Of a DNA stretch of 39,778 nucleotides, positions 7,654 to 15,881 are shown one piece after another. The stretch's first letter is position 1; each line of letters begins with the position of its first letter. Source of the DNA: a virus; the IMG/VR virus record IMGVR_UViG_3300021091_000168, positions 1 to 39,778 of that record; one strand, 5' to 3'. The position numbers were made by a program, and so were the translations under genes. Below the pieces are notes generated by a model that did no database searches, was not told the DNA's origin, and saw nothing but the letters and a program-made list of their open reading frames with translations.

Positions 7654-8576
7654 TAGAATGTTCCACAATCTATTGTTGTGTTATTGGTTATTAGGTTGCC
7701 TCTAAAGTTAGATGCTTCTATATCACCTTGTGTACCACTGTAAACTCCAGAAGAATCAGTTGCATTTGGAATAAAAGTAAAATACCCAGTGCTATCATCA
7801 AAACCAAAGAAACCTAGTTTGGCTGCTGAGTCGTACCACCTAAATTCAATTCCTCTATCTGTATTGCTATCACTTATTGGAGCAGTATCCCCACCCAGTG
7901 TAAGAACGGGATCATCTAAAGTTACTGTGGTAGAGTTTACGGTTGTTGTTGTTCCGTTAACAACCAAGTTTCCACTCAGTGTTAAGTCAGCAGCACTTAT
8001 TGTTCCTGTAAAGGTGGGGCTGGCAGATAACACAACATTACCTGACCCAGTAGATGTTGTAACACCTGTACCTCCACTGGCTACTGGTAGTGTTCCTGTT
8101 AATGAACTAACGGGTAAGCCGGTACAGTTTGTTAGTGTACCAGAATGCGGAGTACCTAGAGCTGGTGAAACAAAAGTAGGGTTAGTGTTAAACACAAGAA
8201 AGCCAGTCCCAGTCTCATCCGTTACAGCCGAAGCAAGATTTGCACTGCTGGGTGTTGCTAGAAAAGCAGCAACATTACTAGCCAAACCTGAAACACCGCC
8301 CGAAATAGGTAGACCAGTACAGTTTGTCAGTGTACCAGAATTAGGAGTACCCAAGACAGTAGCACCAGTAAATGTTTTATTACCAGCAATAATTTGGTTA
8401 CTTGTTAAATTAACAAAAGCACCCAGACCACCAAGTACCTCAACATTATTACCAGATATTCCAATATATAAAATATCATCTACTTCACTATAAGCAAGTT
8501 CTCCTACTGCTAGGGAATTGGGTTGACCTGATCCACCACCAGCTATTCTTCGTTTAATTTGAATTACATTAGGCAT
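7653..8576 (-). CDS. Fibre-like virion protein with LGTPxSGTLTNCTGLP repeats
   Basis: The protein is 307 aa with head MPNVIQIKRR and GELAYSEVDDILYIGISG, paralogous to the heads of its two neighbours. It carries two copies of the well-known tail-fibre repeat LGTPxSGTLTNCTGLP, near residues 75 and 142. It also has a PVASGGTGVTTSTGSGNVVLS segment and the NLVVNGTTTTVNSTTVTLDDP unit seen in many phage and prophage fibre proteins. The rest is Thr/Ser/Gly-rich beta structure. It is coupled by TAATG to genes on both sides. The C-terminus (NTTIDCGTF) resembles that of the preceding small protein (PTIDGGSF), hinting at a shared assembly tail. Structural role is likely; its exact place on the particle is unknown. 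Confidence 0.75.
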   Translation of the reverse strand: MPNVIQIKRRIAGGGSGQPNSLAVGELAYSEVDDILYIGISGNNVEVLGGLGAFVNLTSNQIIAGNKTFTGATVLGTPNSGTLTNCTGLPISGGVSGLASNVAAFLATPSSANLASAVTDETGTGFLVFNTNPTFVSPALGTPHSGTLTNCTGLPVSSLTGTLPVASGGTGVTTSTGSGNVVLSASPTFTGTISAADLTLSGNLVVNGTTTTVNSTTVTLDDPVLTLGGDTAPISDSNTDRGIEFRWYDSAAKLGFFGFDDSTGYFTFIPNATDSSGVYSGTQGDIEASNFRGNLITNNTTIDCGTF

Positions 8577-9061
8577 TAAAAGCTTCCTCCATCAATTGTT
8601 GGTATTGATGTATTAATTGTTACATTTCCAGAACCATTAAAGTTTACATTTCCAATTACGTCGCCACCCAAAGCAATGTTTCTATATGACAATAGTTGAG
8701 TAGCCGTTCCCGCATTCCCAGTAACATTAGTTAGACCTGTTAAATTAGTAACTGTAAGAGTGCTGGTATTTTTATTATATGTTAATCCCGCATGGGCACC
8801 TATAACACCACTATCATTAAATAAAACTTGAGTGTTTACTCCTTGAGCAGCTGGAGCAACTGTAGAATTAATAAATAAAACGGGAACATTAAGAATGTTT
8901 CCAATCCACAGTTTTTTATCTATTATGTTTACGGCTATTTCACCTTGGGCTAAAGTAGCAGGAACTTGACCAGCTACCGTAAAATTTTTAACTGTTGTTT
9001 GGGATAAATCTGATTGGGCAAGAGATCCCAAAACTCTTTTTGTATAATCAGCAGAGTTCAT
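8576..9061 (-). CDS. Small fibre-like virion protein
   Basis: The protein is 161 aa. The N-terminal half has the same head signature as the next two genes (TLAQGEIAVNIIDKKLWIGN). It is followed by NTQVLFNDSGVIGAHAGLTYNKNTSTLTVTNL-type sequence (residues ~97-128), a unit very common in phage tail fibres, and an LGGDVIGNVNFNGSGNVTIN segment. It ends PTIDGGSF. A strong AAGGAGGTATAATG ribosome site marks it as the first gene of the appendage cluster after gp12. The start/stop overlap with the next gene is TAATG. The likely role is a fibre subunit or adaptor; this is inferred from domain likeness only. Confidence 0.7.
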   Translation of the reverse strand: MNSADYTKRVLGSLAQSDLSQTTVKNFTVAGQVPATLAQGEIAVNIIDKKLWIGNILNVPVLFINSTVAPAAQGVNTQVLFNDSGVIGAHAGLTYNKNTSTLTVTNLTGLTNVTGNAGTATQLLSYRNIALGGDVIGNVNFNGSGNVTINTSIPTIDGGSF

Positions 9062-9070
9062 TATACCTCC

Positions 9071-12007
9071 TTAGGTATTAACTGTATTTGATTTCCACCT
9101 AAACTTTGTTTTAAAATCTATGCCCGTAATATTTACTGGTGTTGTTGCATCAGAGTTAATACTGATAACAGTAGAATCTGAATAACCAAATACTTTAAAA
9201 GTAAACTCACCATTAACATCTACTAAATCAAGCGGTAAAGAATCTTCAGTTAAAACTATATCAGAGTAGTTTGGAAAGAATGATGATACCATTGGTGTTC
9301 TTGTTCTAGATGAAACACTGATAGAGTAGTTACCAGAGTTTGCATGTCTTATGGTACCCGCTCTAACAGACATACTTCCTTCTAGTACTTGATTGTTTTG
9401 ATCACGAACAACCAAAGGACTGAGGGTAACATTTAAATTAAACTTGTTACCAAAGTAAACTGTTTTGTTAGACTCACTATAGTTACCTTGAACTATAAAC
9501 TCTTTGTGGTTAGCTTGGCTTGTTACTTGACCAGTTAAAACTGTGTTTGGAGTTTCACCGCTCCAGTCTGTACCAAACACAACTAGCGATCCTTCAGTAT
9601 TATACGGTAGTTCAAGAGGTATTTTAAAGGTTGTTGTATTGGTTGCTATATCATAAACCGTATTTGGATTATTACCTGTTGACTTAGTTTTAACAACAAA
9701 AACATCATCTAATCTAGGAGTTTCTATAGAATCTGGTAGTAAATTAGTTCTTTGTAAAAAGAATTTATTATTGTTTTTTACAACGGCATATAAATAACTG
9801 TTGTATGCTTGTAAAGATTGAATGTTACTGGCTTGACTCAGTATAAACCTGTAGAATGAACTTTGAATTAAACGGTCACCACTAAATCGAACAGTATATA
9901 AATAAATATTATTGGGGTTGTCATTATCAACCGACAGGATTGAGTCATGGGTAGGTGCTGTACAAGCAGCTCTATAGTTTTTTGGAAGATAACCAGTTAC
10001 GGAAGCAGATACTTCAACTGCTGAAGCAAGACCTAGTTTACCTTCGCCCATGTATAAATACAATCTTTGAGAATCATAGAAATAAAGTTGAGATCCAATT
10101 GTTTGGGGGTCAACAAAGGCTGCTGTTGAATAATAAGTAACGGGCGAAATAGAAACATTGGTTGGTGATAAGTTTGTTCCTTCACCACCAGCAGACATCA
10201 ATTGAAACTGCATGTTTGCTTTGGTGTTTATAAATAAGAAATTTTCAAACGGAGACATAGTAACTATTTCAGCATATGTGTTTGAAGATGCTCGTACATC
10301 AATTGGATCCGAGTCTACAATATTTGTAGGATCATCAATAAACAATTGCTCATACTTACCAAGAGCTGATGAGAATACAGAATCATCAGCAGAAAACCAC
10401 AACCTATCTTTGAAGACAGCTAATGATTTTATGCGAACATGCTTTAGAGCTAGTCCATCTGCTGTCTTAAAAATACTGGGGCCGGGATTAGAGTTTTTAG
10501 TTCCTGATTCTCTTGGTTTCCAATCCATTGGTTTAATAGAAAAGACAGGGGATGAATTAACTATATTCAAAGATAACTTGTGTGGCATTCTATTGGGATC
10601 AATATAAGACCACTCATCTGGTGTTCTGACTTTTTGTAAATAAGGATTACCCGCACCAACCACAGCATCCTTTACTGTGCCATCTCCTGTGCCTACACTG
10701 GTAGCAACAAAGGTTGTACCTGGATTACTGTTTGCAGCACCATGGGCTGTAAAGTCTGTACTGCCAGTTGTTATAATAAGGTATGCTTTACCAACTACCA
10801 TTTGAGTTGCTAGGAATGCAGTATTACCATAACCATAAATTTCAGCTTCTGAAAAAGAAATAAATCTGTAATAACCAGAAATAAGATTTAGAAATGAATT
10901 TAGGGTTTTCATTATCTTACCTCTACCGCCAACACCACCTGTAATATTTTTTAGTGGGTGAGTTGAGTCATACAAAGCAGCTAACATCAGTTGTGCTTTG
11001 TTATCTCCTGTTGTAATATTAGTATTGTTACTGAACCAATCATCTTTTTGTGGTGGTAGTTTTATAACACTAGCGTCATTTACTCGTTGCCCTAGAAAAG
11101 CTAACCCAGGTTTATCAAACAAATAATCATCAACTGAAATATAGTTACCATTTACACTGTCTGGGGTGTAACCTAGGAAGACATCATCTGGTGTGTTTTG
11201 TAAATTGTCTGGACCTGTATCAAATACTTTAGTAACTTTAGCTGCTGTAAAGTATGTTATTTTTCTACCACGAATATCATCGATAGCTGTAGCAATACCG
11301 CCTAGATCAAACAACTTACCGTTTACATCTGAACTAAACCCAGCATATACATTTGTATTAAGAATAATTAAAGAAGAACTTAGGGTAACAGCCTTTAGCG
11401 ATTCTCTTGCTGTCTTGGTATCAGTACCATAAGTAATATAAGCTCTAGTTGTTGTACTAACAGTACCAGCAGCAACAGCCGCAGCATAACTTATATTGTT
11501 TGCTGTAGCATAGGCTTGTACTACCGTACTATTGTTTGAGTTTCCTAGTGTTGAGTCTTGAATTGTAGGATCGGTTGGATCCCATTGAGCAACCATAGAA
11601 ACATTCTTCCATGAATTATCTGTTAATAGTTGATAGGTATAAATTAATTGTTGGTCTTTACCAGTGGCATCAAAATTTACAACAATTAAAAATCTAGTTT
11701 CTTCGTTTATATTATACCAATAAAACCAAAGATCATTATTAGAAATACTTTCTAACTCATGTAAAGATAGATGACAATCTTCATTAGTAAAATCCCAACC
11801 CGTATTTAAAAGATTGGCTATTGTGTTTTGTGGGACTACAGTAAACCCAGAACGCTTTTCAACGTTTCTTTCTAAAGTAACTAAAGCATTGTCAATGTTT
11901 TCAGCATCTTGTGGTTGTCTCTTGTTTGTAGCCTGTCTACTGACACTAAGAATATTTGGGATTGATATTCTGGTTGTAGTATCACCACTAGATTGTCTTC
12001 TTGCCAT
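9071..12007 (-). CDS. Tail tubular protein B, gp12-like nozzle
   Basis: This 978-aa protein (T7 gp12 is 794) sits directly after gp11, as in T7. The N-terminus (SIPNILSVSRQATNKRQ...NIDNALVTLERNVEKRSGF) matches the gp12 pattern of an opening with polar ligand residues and a RPG/KRSGF-like first blade. The middle contains the conserved WxPRxxG-type segment (MDWKPRESG near residue 490), then VFKDRLWFSADDSVFSSALGKYEQLF, a hallmark of gp12 family propellers. The protein forms the hexameric nozzle below the gp11 ring and holds the fibres. The start has AGAGGA. Extra length relative to T7 seems spread through the propeller loops. Confidence 0.9.
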   Translation of the reverse strand: MARRQSSGDTTTRISIPNILSVSRQATNKRQPQDAENIDNALVTLERNVEKRSGFTVVPQNTIANLLNTGWDFTNEDCHLSLHELESISNNDLWFYWYNINEETRFLIVVNFDATGKDQQLIYTYQLLTDNSWKNVSMVAQWDPTDPTIQDSTLGNSNNSTVVQAYATANNISYAAAVAAGTVSTTTRAYITYGTDTKTARESLKAVTLSSSLIILNTNVYAGFSSDVNGKLFDLGGIATAIDDIRGRKITYFTAAKVTKVFDTGPDNLQNTPDDVFLGYTPDSVNGNYISVDDYLFDKPGLAFLGQRVNDASVIKLPPQKDDWFSNNTNITTGDNKAQLMLAALYDSTHPLKNITGGVGGRGKIMKTLNSFLNLISGYYRFISFSEAEIYGYGNTAFLATQMVVGKAYLIITTGSTDFTAHGAANSNPGTTFVATSVGTGDGTVKDAVVGAGNPYLQKVRTPDEWSYIDPNRMPHKLSLNIVNSSPVFSIKPMDWKPRESGTKNSNPGPSIFKTADGLALKHVRIKSLAVFKDRLWFSADDSVFSSALGKYEQLFIDDPTNIVDSDPIDVRASSNTYAEIVTMSPFENFLFINTKANMQFQLMSAGGEGTNLSPTNVSISPVTYYSTAAFVDPQTIGSQLYFYDSQRLYLYMGEGKLGLASAVEVSASVTGYLPKNYRAACTAPTHDSILSVDNDNPNNIYLYTVRFSGDRLIQSSFYRFILSQASNIQSLQAYNSYLYAVVKNNNKFFLQRTNLLPDSIETPRLDDVFVVKTKSTGNNPNTVYDIATNTTTFKIPLELPYNTEGSLVVFGTDWSGETPNTVLTGQVTSQANHKEFIVQGNYSESNKTVYFGNKFNLNVTLSPLVVRDQNNQVLEGSMSVRAGTIRHANSGNYSISVSSRTRTPMVSSFFPNYSDIVLTEDSLPLDLVDVNGEFTFKVFGYSDSTVISINSDATTPVNITGIDFKTKFRWKSNTVNT

Positions 12008-12010
12008 GTG

Positions 12011-12682
12011 TTATCCTCTTGTTCTCCAAAATCTAAACCGACTGGGATCATTAGTATAGGCATTTCGATTTACCGCAGATTGCAGGGAAGGGTCCCCACT
12101 AGAGAATATGTTTTTCTTTTTATCGTTTATATCCGCAGCTTTTCCTTTGGCATTAAAAATCTGTTGTTGGAAAGCTAGATAAGAATCGGTTGCGGGATCT
12201 CCTTGAGTTAATGCTTGGTACTCACGCATTGCTGAACTAAGAATCGCTCTTTGCACTGCGGTATCCAAGTTGTCCCAAGGCAGTTTCATAATGAACTCTA
12301 CATAATAATCAACATTACTTTCAAATATATCAGTATCGTCTGTTATATTCCACAGTCGATTTGGAGATTCATTTAAAACACGAACTCTGATTTGTGTATT
12401 GTCTTCGTTAATATGGAAAGATACTAACTCTGCTGCAATTATACCAAGTTCGTCCGAGTCTGCTGTAGGTAATACTAATTTATAGTTAAGGTCAACATTC
12501 ATTTTACGAATAACTTTATTATTAGCCATCCCACGCATTTGAAAATCTAAGCTGCATTGTTCTAGGATATGTTCAGCAATTCCTGTATCTACACCACTAG
12601 AGTTTTCTAAATCTGAAACTAAGTTTTCACCAGTCGCTAACAGCATTTGATTAACAGCCTGTAGTTTTGTGATTAAACCCAT
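12011..12682 (-). CDS. Tail tubular protein A, gp11-like adaptor
   Basis: The start at 12682 was chosen because AAGGAGGTGTTTATG precedes it and the protein then begins MGLITKLQAVNQMLLATGE, the family's usual opening. An upstream in-frame ATG at 12709 would read through the terminator tail and the RBS. The product is 223 aa (T7 gp11 is 196). The dodecameric adaptor ring joins portal to nozzle. Segments such as DLENSSGVDTGIAEHILEQ and LPWDNLDTAVQRAILSSAMREYQ match the helical family pattern. It is followed after three bases by gp12. Confidence 0.9.
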   Translation of the reverse strand: MGLITKLQAVNQMLLATGENLVSDLENSSGVDTGIAEHILEQCSLDFQMRGMANNKVIRKMNVDLNYKLVLPTADSDELGIIAAELVSFHINEDNTQIRVRVLNESPNRLWNITDDTDIFESNVDYYVEFIMKLPWDNLDTAVQRAILSSAMREYQALTQGDPATDSYLAFQQQIFNAKGKAADINDKKKNIFSSGDPSLQSAVNRNAYTNDPSRFRFWRTRG

Positions 12683-12697
12683 AAACACCTCCTTGTT

Positions 12698-12726
12698 AAA
12701 AACCCCCAAGTTTCGGTAGAAACTTG
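12698..12726 (-). terminator. Intrinsic terminator after the capsid gene (T-phi-like)
   Basis: On the minus strand an 8-bp perfect stem, CAAGTTTC/GAAACTTG, with a 4-base TACC loop is followed by GGGGGTTTTT. It lies 30 bases after the capsid stop and just before the gp11 RBS. This is the same place as the T7 late terminator T-phi between genes 10 and 11. The short stem and five T residues suggest partial termination, which would keep capsid mRNA in excess over tail mRNA. Confidence 0.8.
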
Positions 12727-12756
12727 AAGGCAGAAATAAAATGTAATAAAAAAAAA

Positions 12757-13962
12757 TTATGAAGTAACTGCGTATTGACCGGTCAAAGTAGTTGCATTAG
12801 CTCCCATGAGAGTCACAAGCTCTCCTCGGCTATCAATTTCCCCACTTTCATTTGCGGTGGATACGCTTGTAGTACCTACCAAGATCTGGCACAATTCAGG
12901 TCGCAGAATCCCAGTACCCTTGAGCATACTGGCAACTGTGAACTGAGTATTGCGACGAACATCTTGGACTGTATCTACCTTCATACCCATCAAGGACAAC
13001 CCAGCAACCGCTTCCTTTTGGAAGATCATTGCAAAAATATTAAACTTGCTGCAATCAAGGTTATACTTAGCTTCTCCAACCCCATTTGAACCAGAACTTA
13101 AATCTGTACGTGGAATGTGATTTGTTTTACAAATCTTCACACCCATGTAATCTAAGTAATCACCCATTGCATTCATTCCAGCAAAGCCAGCTGGACCAAC
13201 ACCACCATACGCCTGACCCGCTGTAAACATTGGGTTCTGGGTAAATTGGTTGCTTGCTCTTGGAATACCAAGCGCACGAATAACTTGGAATACTTTTGGT
13301 GTAACTACACAATGAACATCATTAATTGGGAAGTTTTTCTCTTGCATATTAACAAGATAATTCTCAATTGCTTGAAGAATGTTCAGTGCAGCAGTTTCTG
13401 TACAACCACTAACAGCTACACCAATAGCACTGGTAGTAGTGTCCACAACAACTGGTGCTGGGAAGTCGGCTTCAACAATACCTCGTGGATCGGAATTTAG
13501 TGGAGCAGCAACACAAGCACCAATTAGCGTAGAGATAATTTGCTTATCTCTTGCGGTTGCAAGTGTTAAACCAGCTTGTCTTGCAAGCTCGCTACGGTAG
13601 TCCCACTGAGTAACCAATAAATCTACATTATCAGTTTCAAAGTGTGCTGCCATAGGTCGCTTGTCAAGATTAATCTTGAAGGTTGTGCTGCTAGAATCAC
13701 CACCAACAAGCTCTACTCCAGCATTCCAGTTGGGTTGTAGTGAAACCTTACCCGTTACTGGGAATTCATAAGAAAACCCACCACTAAGTGATTTGTGGGT
13801 AATTAGGTTTTCAAACATATTGTACTCATCATACGCATTAATTACTTCGCCTGACCAAAGTGGTAGCCAAAGCTTGTTAGCTCCTGCTGCACCACCTGAT
13901 GGTCCATCTCCAACTGCTGTTCGCAGTGCTAACTCATCATGTGTTAAATTATCTCCTGGCAT
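12757..13962 (-). CDS. Major capsid protein, gp10-like (HK97 fold)
   Basis: This 401-aa protein sits between scaffold and terminator. The N-terminal region holds KLWLPLWSGEVINAYDEYNMF and the segment SYEFPVTGKVSLQPNWNAG, typical of T7-type capsids. A later stretch, KNFPINDVHCVVTPKVFQVIRALG, resembles the A-domain of this family, and a MGMKVDTVQDVRRNTQFTVA segment near the end is characteristic. It is longer than T7 gp10A (345 aa). No sign of a gp10B-type frameshift extension is seen, because the terminator follows closely. The RBS is TTAGGAGATTTTAAAATG. It assembles the icosahedral shell with the scaffold upstream. Confidence 0.93.
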   Translation of the reverse strand: MPGDNLTHDELALRTAVGDGPSGGAAGANKLWLPLWSGEVINAYDEYNMFENLITHKSLSGGFSYEFPVTGKVSLQPNWNAGVELVGGDSSSTTFKINLDKRPMAAHFETDNVDLLVTQWDYRSELARQAGLTLATARDKQIISTLIGACVAAPLNSDPRGIVEADFPAPVVVDTTTSAIGVAVSGCTETAALNILQAIENYLVNMQEKNFPINDVHCVVTPKVFQVIRALGIPRASNQFTQNPMFTAGQAYGGVGPAGFAGMNAMGDYLDYMGVKICKTNHIPRTDLSSGSNGVGEAKYNLDCSKFNIFAMIFQKEAVAGLSLMGMKVDTVQDVRRNTQFTVASMLKGTGILRPELCQILVGTTSVSTANESGEIDSRGELVTLMGANATTLTGQYAVTS

Positions 13963-14145
13963 TTTAAAATCTCCTAAAATTTTTTGTTAACTAGAAAAGA
14001 CAATTAAAGATTACACAGAATCAGTAGTTCTTTTTAGAGTTGATGTCTATGTTGATTTACATACCAAGAATAACCATTGCACCTAGGTGGGGTTTCTTGC
14101 TGGGTATAAAATCATAATAAGTTTTCTCAGTCTTAAATTGAAAAC
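13963..14145 (-). promoter_or_regulatory. 183-base leader between scaffold and capsid genes
   Basis: This is the longest unassigned gap in the window. Reading toward the capsid it holds the 3' arm of a 10-bp stem-loop at the scaffold stop and a perfect 10-base palindrome CACCTAGGTG at 14080-14089. AT-rich sequence and the capsid RBS follow. T7 places its strongest late promoter (phi10) and an RNase III site at this spot, so a phage promoter and mRNA processing site are expected here. I could not recognise a consensus for this RNA polymerase. No open frame with an RBS was found in it. Confidence 0.5.
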
Positions 14146-14149
14146 TTAT
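14117..14149 (-). other. 10-bp stem-loop across the scaffold stop codon
   Basis: On the minus strand ATAAGTTTTC and GAAAACTTAT pair perfectly around a 13-base loop. The scaffold TAA (14148-14146) lies inside the 5' arm. No T-run follows, so it does not look like an intrinsic terminator. It could be an mRNA processing or stabilising structure upstream of the capsid message. Confidence 0.55.
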
Positions 14150-15111
14150 GGTTGTAGTTTATTAAAGTCAGTTTGCATCATTCGCCTTTCAACGGCTGCT
14201 CTAAACTTAGCATCTGTTGCAAACCTTGGATTGTTTCTTTCACTTGAGAATTCCCTTTTTGTCCTATAGGGCATATCGGGAACTTGGGTATTAGCTATAG
14301 AAGGTTTGTTTGTAGTTGGTGTTGTTGCTGGTTCTGTTCTTCGCATGTTTGGATTCTTCTTATCATACATGCTGTTAAGACCCATCAAAGCAATTTCCCA
14401 ATTAGGACTAGCTAAAGAAGCATTCATACTGTCTTGTTCTGGCTGAGTAAGATTCTTACTAGCCCATGTAAACAGCTTATTCAATTGTTCCCTACCACCA
14501 ATAACATCTGCTGCTTTACTGTAAGCCATTTCAAGTTTAGCTTTTTGACCTGTCATGTACTCGTTAATAACATATTCAGGCAACTTAGTTTTTTCTCTGA
14601 TTATAGCTTGGGTAGCATCGCTAAGTGTACCCTGAGTTGCATACTCAACAGTCCAGCTTTTCCAATCAGCCTCGCTAACGGAGGGGGAGACTTGGGGAGG
14701 TGCCTCAGGGGGTGTTTCCTGTTTTGGAATCCTGAGAACTTCTGGAATAGGCTTAGTTGTATCTTCAACAACTTTCGGTGGTTCTGGAGTTGGTTCTTTA
14801 TATTGTTTATTTACAGAACCTTGTTCAGCATATTGATTCTTTAGTGCAGCCAACTCTTGTCGTGACTTGGTATATTCCCGTTGTGCATTTTTTAAACTAT
14901 CAAACCAAGCACCCGCATCTTTAAAGTTTTCGGGAATCTTGTTACCATTGTTTTTAACATAAGCTTCAAATGCAAGTCTTTCTTTAGCATTCTGTACATC
15001 TTGCTCAGTAGAAACTAGGGATTGTTCCGAATTTTTAAGATCAGTTTGAGCCTGAGATTCAGGTTGTTCTGCTTGATATTCAAATTCTGGAGTCTCTTCA
15101 CTATCTGTCAT
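14146..15111 (-). CDS. Scaffolding protein, gp9-like
   Basis: This 321-aa protein (T7 gp9 is 307) lies directly upstream of the capsid. It is acidic at the N-terminus (SEETPEFEYQAEQPE), has a Pro/Glu/Lys-rich middle (PTPEPPKVVEDTTKPIPE, PKQETPPEAPP) and long helical segments. The C-terminal ~35 residues are basic (RTKREFSSERNN, RAAVERRMM), as expected for the capsid-binding end of a scaffold. A conserved gp9-like block covers DWKSWTVEYATQGTLSDATQ and the PEYVINEYMTGQ segment. It directs procapsid assembly and is then expelled. The start has AAGG upstream and follows closely on the 35-aa gene. Confidence 0.85.
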   Translation of the reverse strand: MTDSEETPEFEYQAEQPESQAQTDLKNSEQSLVSTEQDVQNAKERLAFEAYVKNNGNKIPENFKDAGAWFDSLKNAQREYTKSRQELAALKNQYAEQGSVNKQYKEPTPEPPKVVEDTTKPIPEVLRIPKQETPPEAPPQVSPSVSEADWKSWTVEYATQGTLSDATQAIIREKTKLPEYVINEYMTGQKAKLEMAYSKAADVIGGREQLNKLFTWASKNLTQPEQDSMNASLASPNWEIALMGLNSMYDKKNPNMRRTEPATTPTTNKPSIANTQVPDMPYRTKREFSSERNNPRFATDAKFRAAVERRMMQTDFNKLQP

Positions 15112-15113
15112 TC

Positions 15114-15221
15114 TTAACCTTTCTTTGTTTTGCTAGTAGCCTTAGGATTGACCTTGGCTTGTGCATGTTTACCAGTCAATCTGGTTGTTGTACCACAATT
15201 ACATTTAAATTTAGTTTTCAT
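15114..15221 (-). CDS. Tiny basic protein with CxC pair, 35 aa
   Basis: The frame reads MKTKFKCNCGTTTRL then a Lys/Thr-rich tail ending SKTKKG. The start overlaps the TGA of the previous gene (ATGA) and the stop is 3 bases before the scaffold ATG, so it occupies a full slot in the operon. The N-terminal KFKCNCG looks like half of a zinc ribbon, but there is no second Cys pair, so zinc binding would need dimerisation or a partner. Function is unknown. It is the last of four consecutive small Lys-rich genes between portal and scaffold. Confidence 0.68.
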   Translation of the reverse strand: MKTKFKCNCGTTTRLTGKHAQAKVNPKATSKTKKG

Positions 15222-15442
15222 TTCCAAGATACTCTCTTACCGGATTTCTTAGCACGAACACCTTTAGCTGTACACATTGATTTAGTTGGACGGCAAGCAG
15301 GATAAGAACCTTTACCAGCCTTGGAACGACCGCATGGTCCTCCTGTCTTACAGTTAATCCAACCCTTACCATTGTTTCGAGAAAACCAACCGTGTAAACC
15401 TTTCTTTTTTTCTAAAGAAAAATCAGCTTTTTTCTTTGCCAT
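15218..15442 (-). CDS. Small basic Cys-containing phage protein, 74 aa
   Basis: The protein is 74 aa, very rich in Lys, Gly and Ser, with four Cys. A core reads GWINCKTGGPCGRSKAG followed by YPACRPT. This Trp-x-x-Cys, Pro-Cys-Gly-Arg and Tyr-Pro-x-Cys-Arg-Pro pattern recurs in small proteins of marine and cyanobacterial phages and in DUF5872-like domains; the function is unknown. It may be a metal-binding or DNA-binding minor virion component. It overlaps the next gene by ATGA and is coupled at its start to the 99-aa gene (shared base at 15442). Confidence 0.75.
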   Translation of the reverse strand: MAKKKADFSLEKKKGLHGWFSRNNGKGWINCKTGGPCGRSKAGKGSYPACRPTKSMCTAKGVRAKKSGKRVSWK

Positions 15443-15741
15443 TACTTTTTACACTTTCTGTTTTTAGGGCAAGATGACTTAGAGCCACCAGACCCAGCCC
15501 ATAAATTCTTACAAGCCCAGTATCTAGCGGATAGTTTGTTGGTAGCTGAATCACATTTATGCCTAGCTTTAAAAGATTTTCTAGCACCGGCGCTATAGTT
15601 GTGACCATAACCCGTAGCACCATAGTGAATTATCTTTTCTTTACCATTAGCACAAGCTTTAACAACCCTTTTTTTATTGGGGTTAGGAGACTTGCGGGGT
15701 TTATTACAAGGCATACTAGCTTTATCTAATTTCTTTGCCAT
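15442..15741 (-). CDS. Small basic phage protein, 99 aa
   Basis: The start at 15741 was chosen over an upstream ATG because the protein then opens MAKKLDKASMPCNKPRKSPN. This is the form I recall for a recurring T7-like phage family with KPRKxPxxxKKxVVKAC, then GKEKIIHYGATGYGHN, then a SFKARHKCD...SARYWACKNLW block. Seven Cys and over 20 Lys are present. The second half (ARxxFKARHxxxxxxxKxSAxYWAxKxxW) is the best-conserved part in my memory of the family. Function is unknown, though linkage to the portal in many phages suggests a head or packaging role. Neighbours on both sides are also tiny and basic. Confidence 0.75.
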   Translation of the reverse strand: MAKKLDKASMPCNKPRKSPNPNKKRVVKACANGKEKIIHYGATGYGHNYSAGARKSFKARHKCDSATNKLSARYWACKNLWAGSGGSKSSCPKNRKCKK

Positions 15742-15742
15742 A

Positions 15743-15877
15743 TTATTTTTTTCCTTTACCCCAATTTTTAGCACCAACTTTTCGACATTTAACTAAAGCA
15801 CCGCTTGCATAAGCTGAAGGCCATTTAGTATATCTAGATTTTACTTTGTGATAACAAGCATCTTTTTTACTAGCCAT
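15743..15877 (-). CDS. Small basic phage protein, 44 aa
   Basis: The frame begins MASKKDACYHKVKSRYTKWP and continues SAYASGALVKCRKVGAKNWG before a Lys end. The start has AAGGATAATATT upstream; a longer in-frame ATG at 15946 would lie inside the portal gene and lacks an RBS. This compact CxxKVKxRxxxWPSAYASGxLVxCRKVGAxNxG unit is recurrent in phages of marine bacteria, always next to the portal or capsid in the cases I recall. Function is unknown. The two Cys are about 23 residues apart. It starts 5 bases after the portal stop. Confidence 0.75.
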   Translation of the reverse strand: MASKKDACYHKVKSRYTKWPSAYASGALVKCRKVGAKNWGKGKK

Positions 15878-15881
15878 AATA

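Noticed and set aside
7789-8493. A 234-codon open frame on the plus strand
   Set aside because: It is a shadow of the 307-aa fibre-like gene on the minus strand. The product is Val/Pro/Thr-rich low complexity and has no RBS. All other genes are on the minus strand.
12683-12709. The upstream ATG at 12709 for gp11
   Set aside because: It would translate the terminator tail and the RBS, and the protein would no longer begin with the family's standard opening.
14080-14089. CACCTAGGTG palindrome as an established operator
   Set aside because: A single 10-base palindrome without a second copy in other intergenic gaps is not enough. It is only mentioned as part of the leader.
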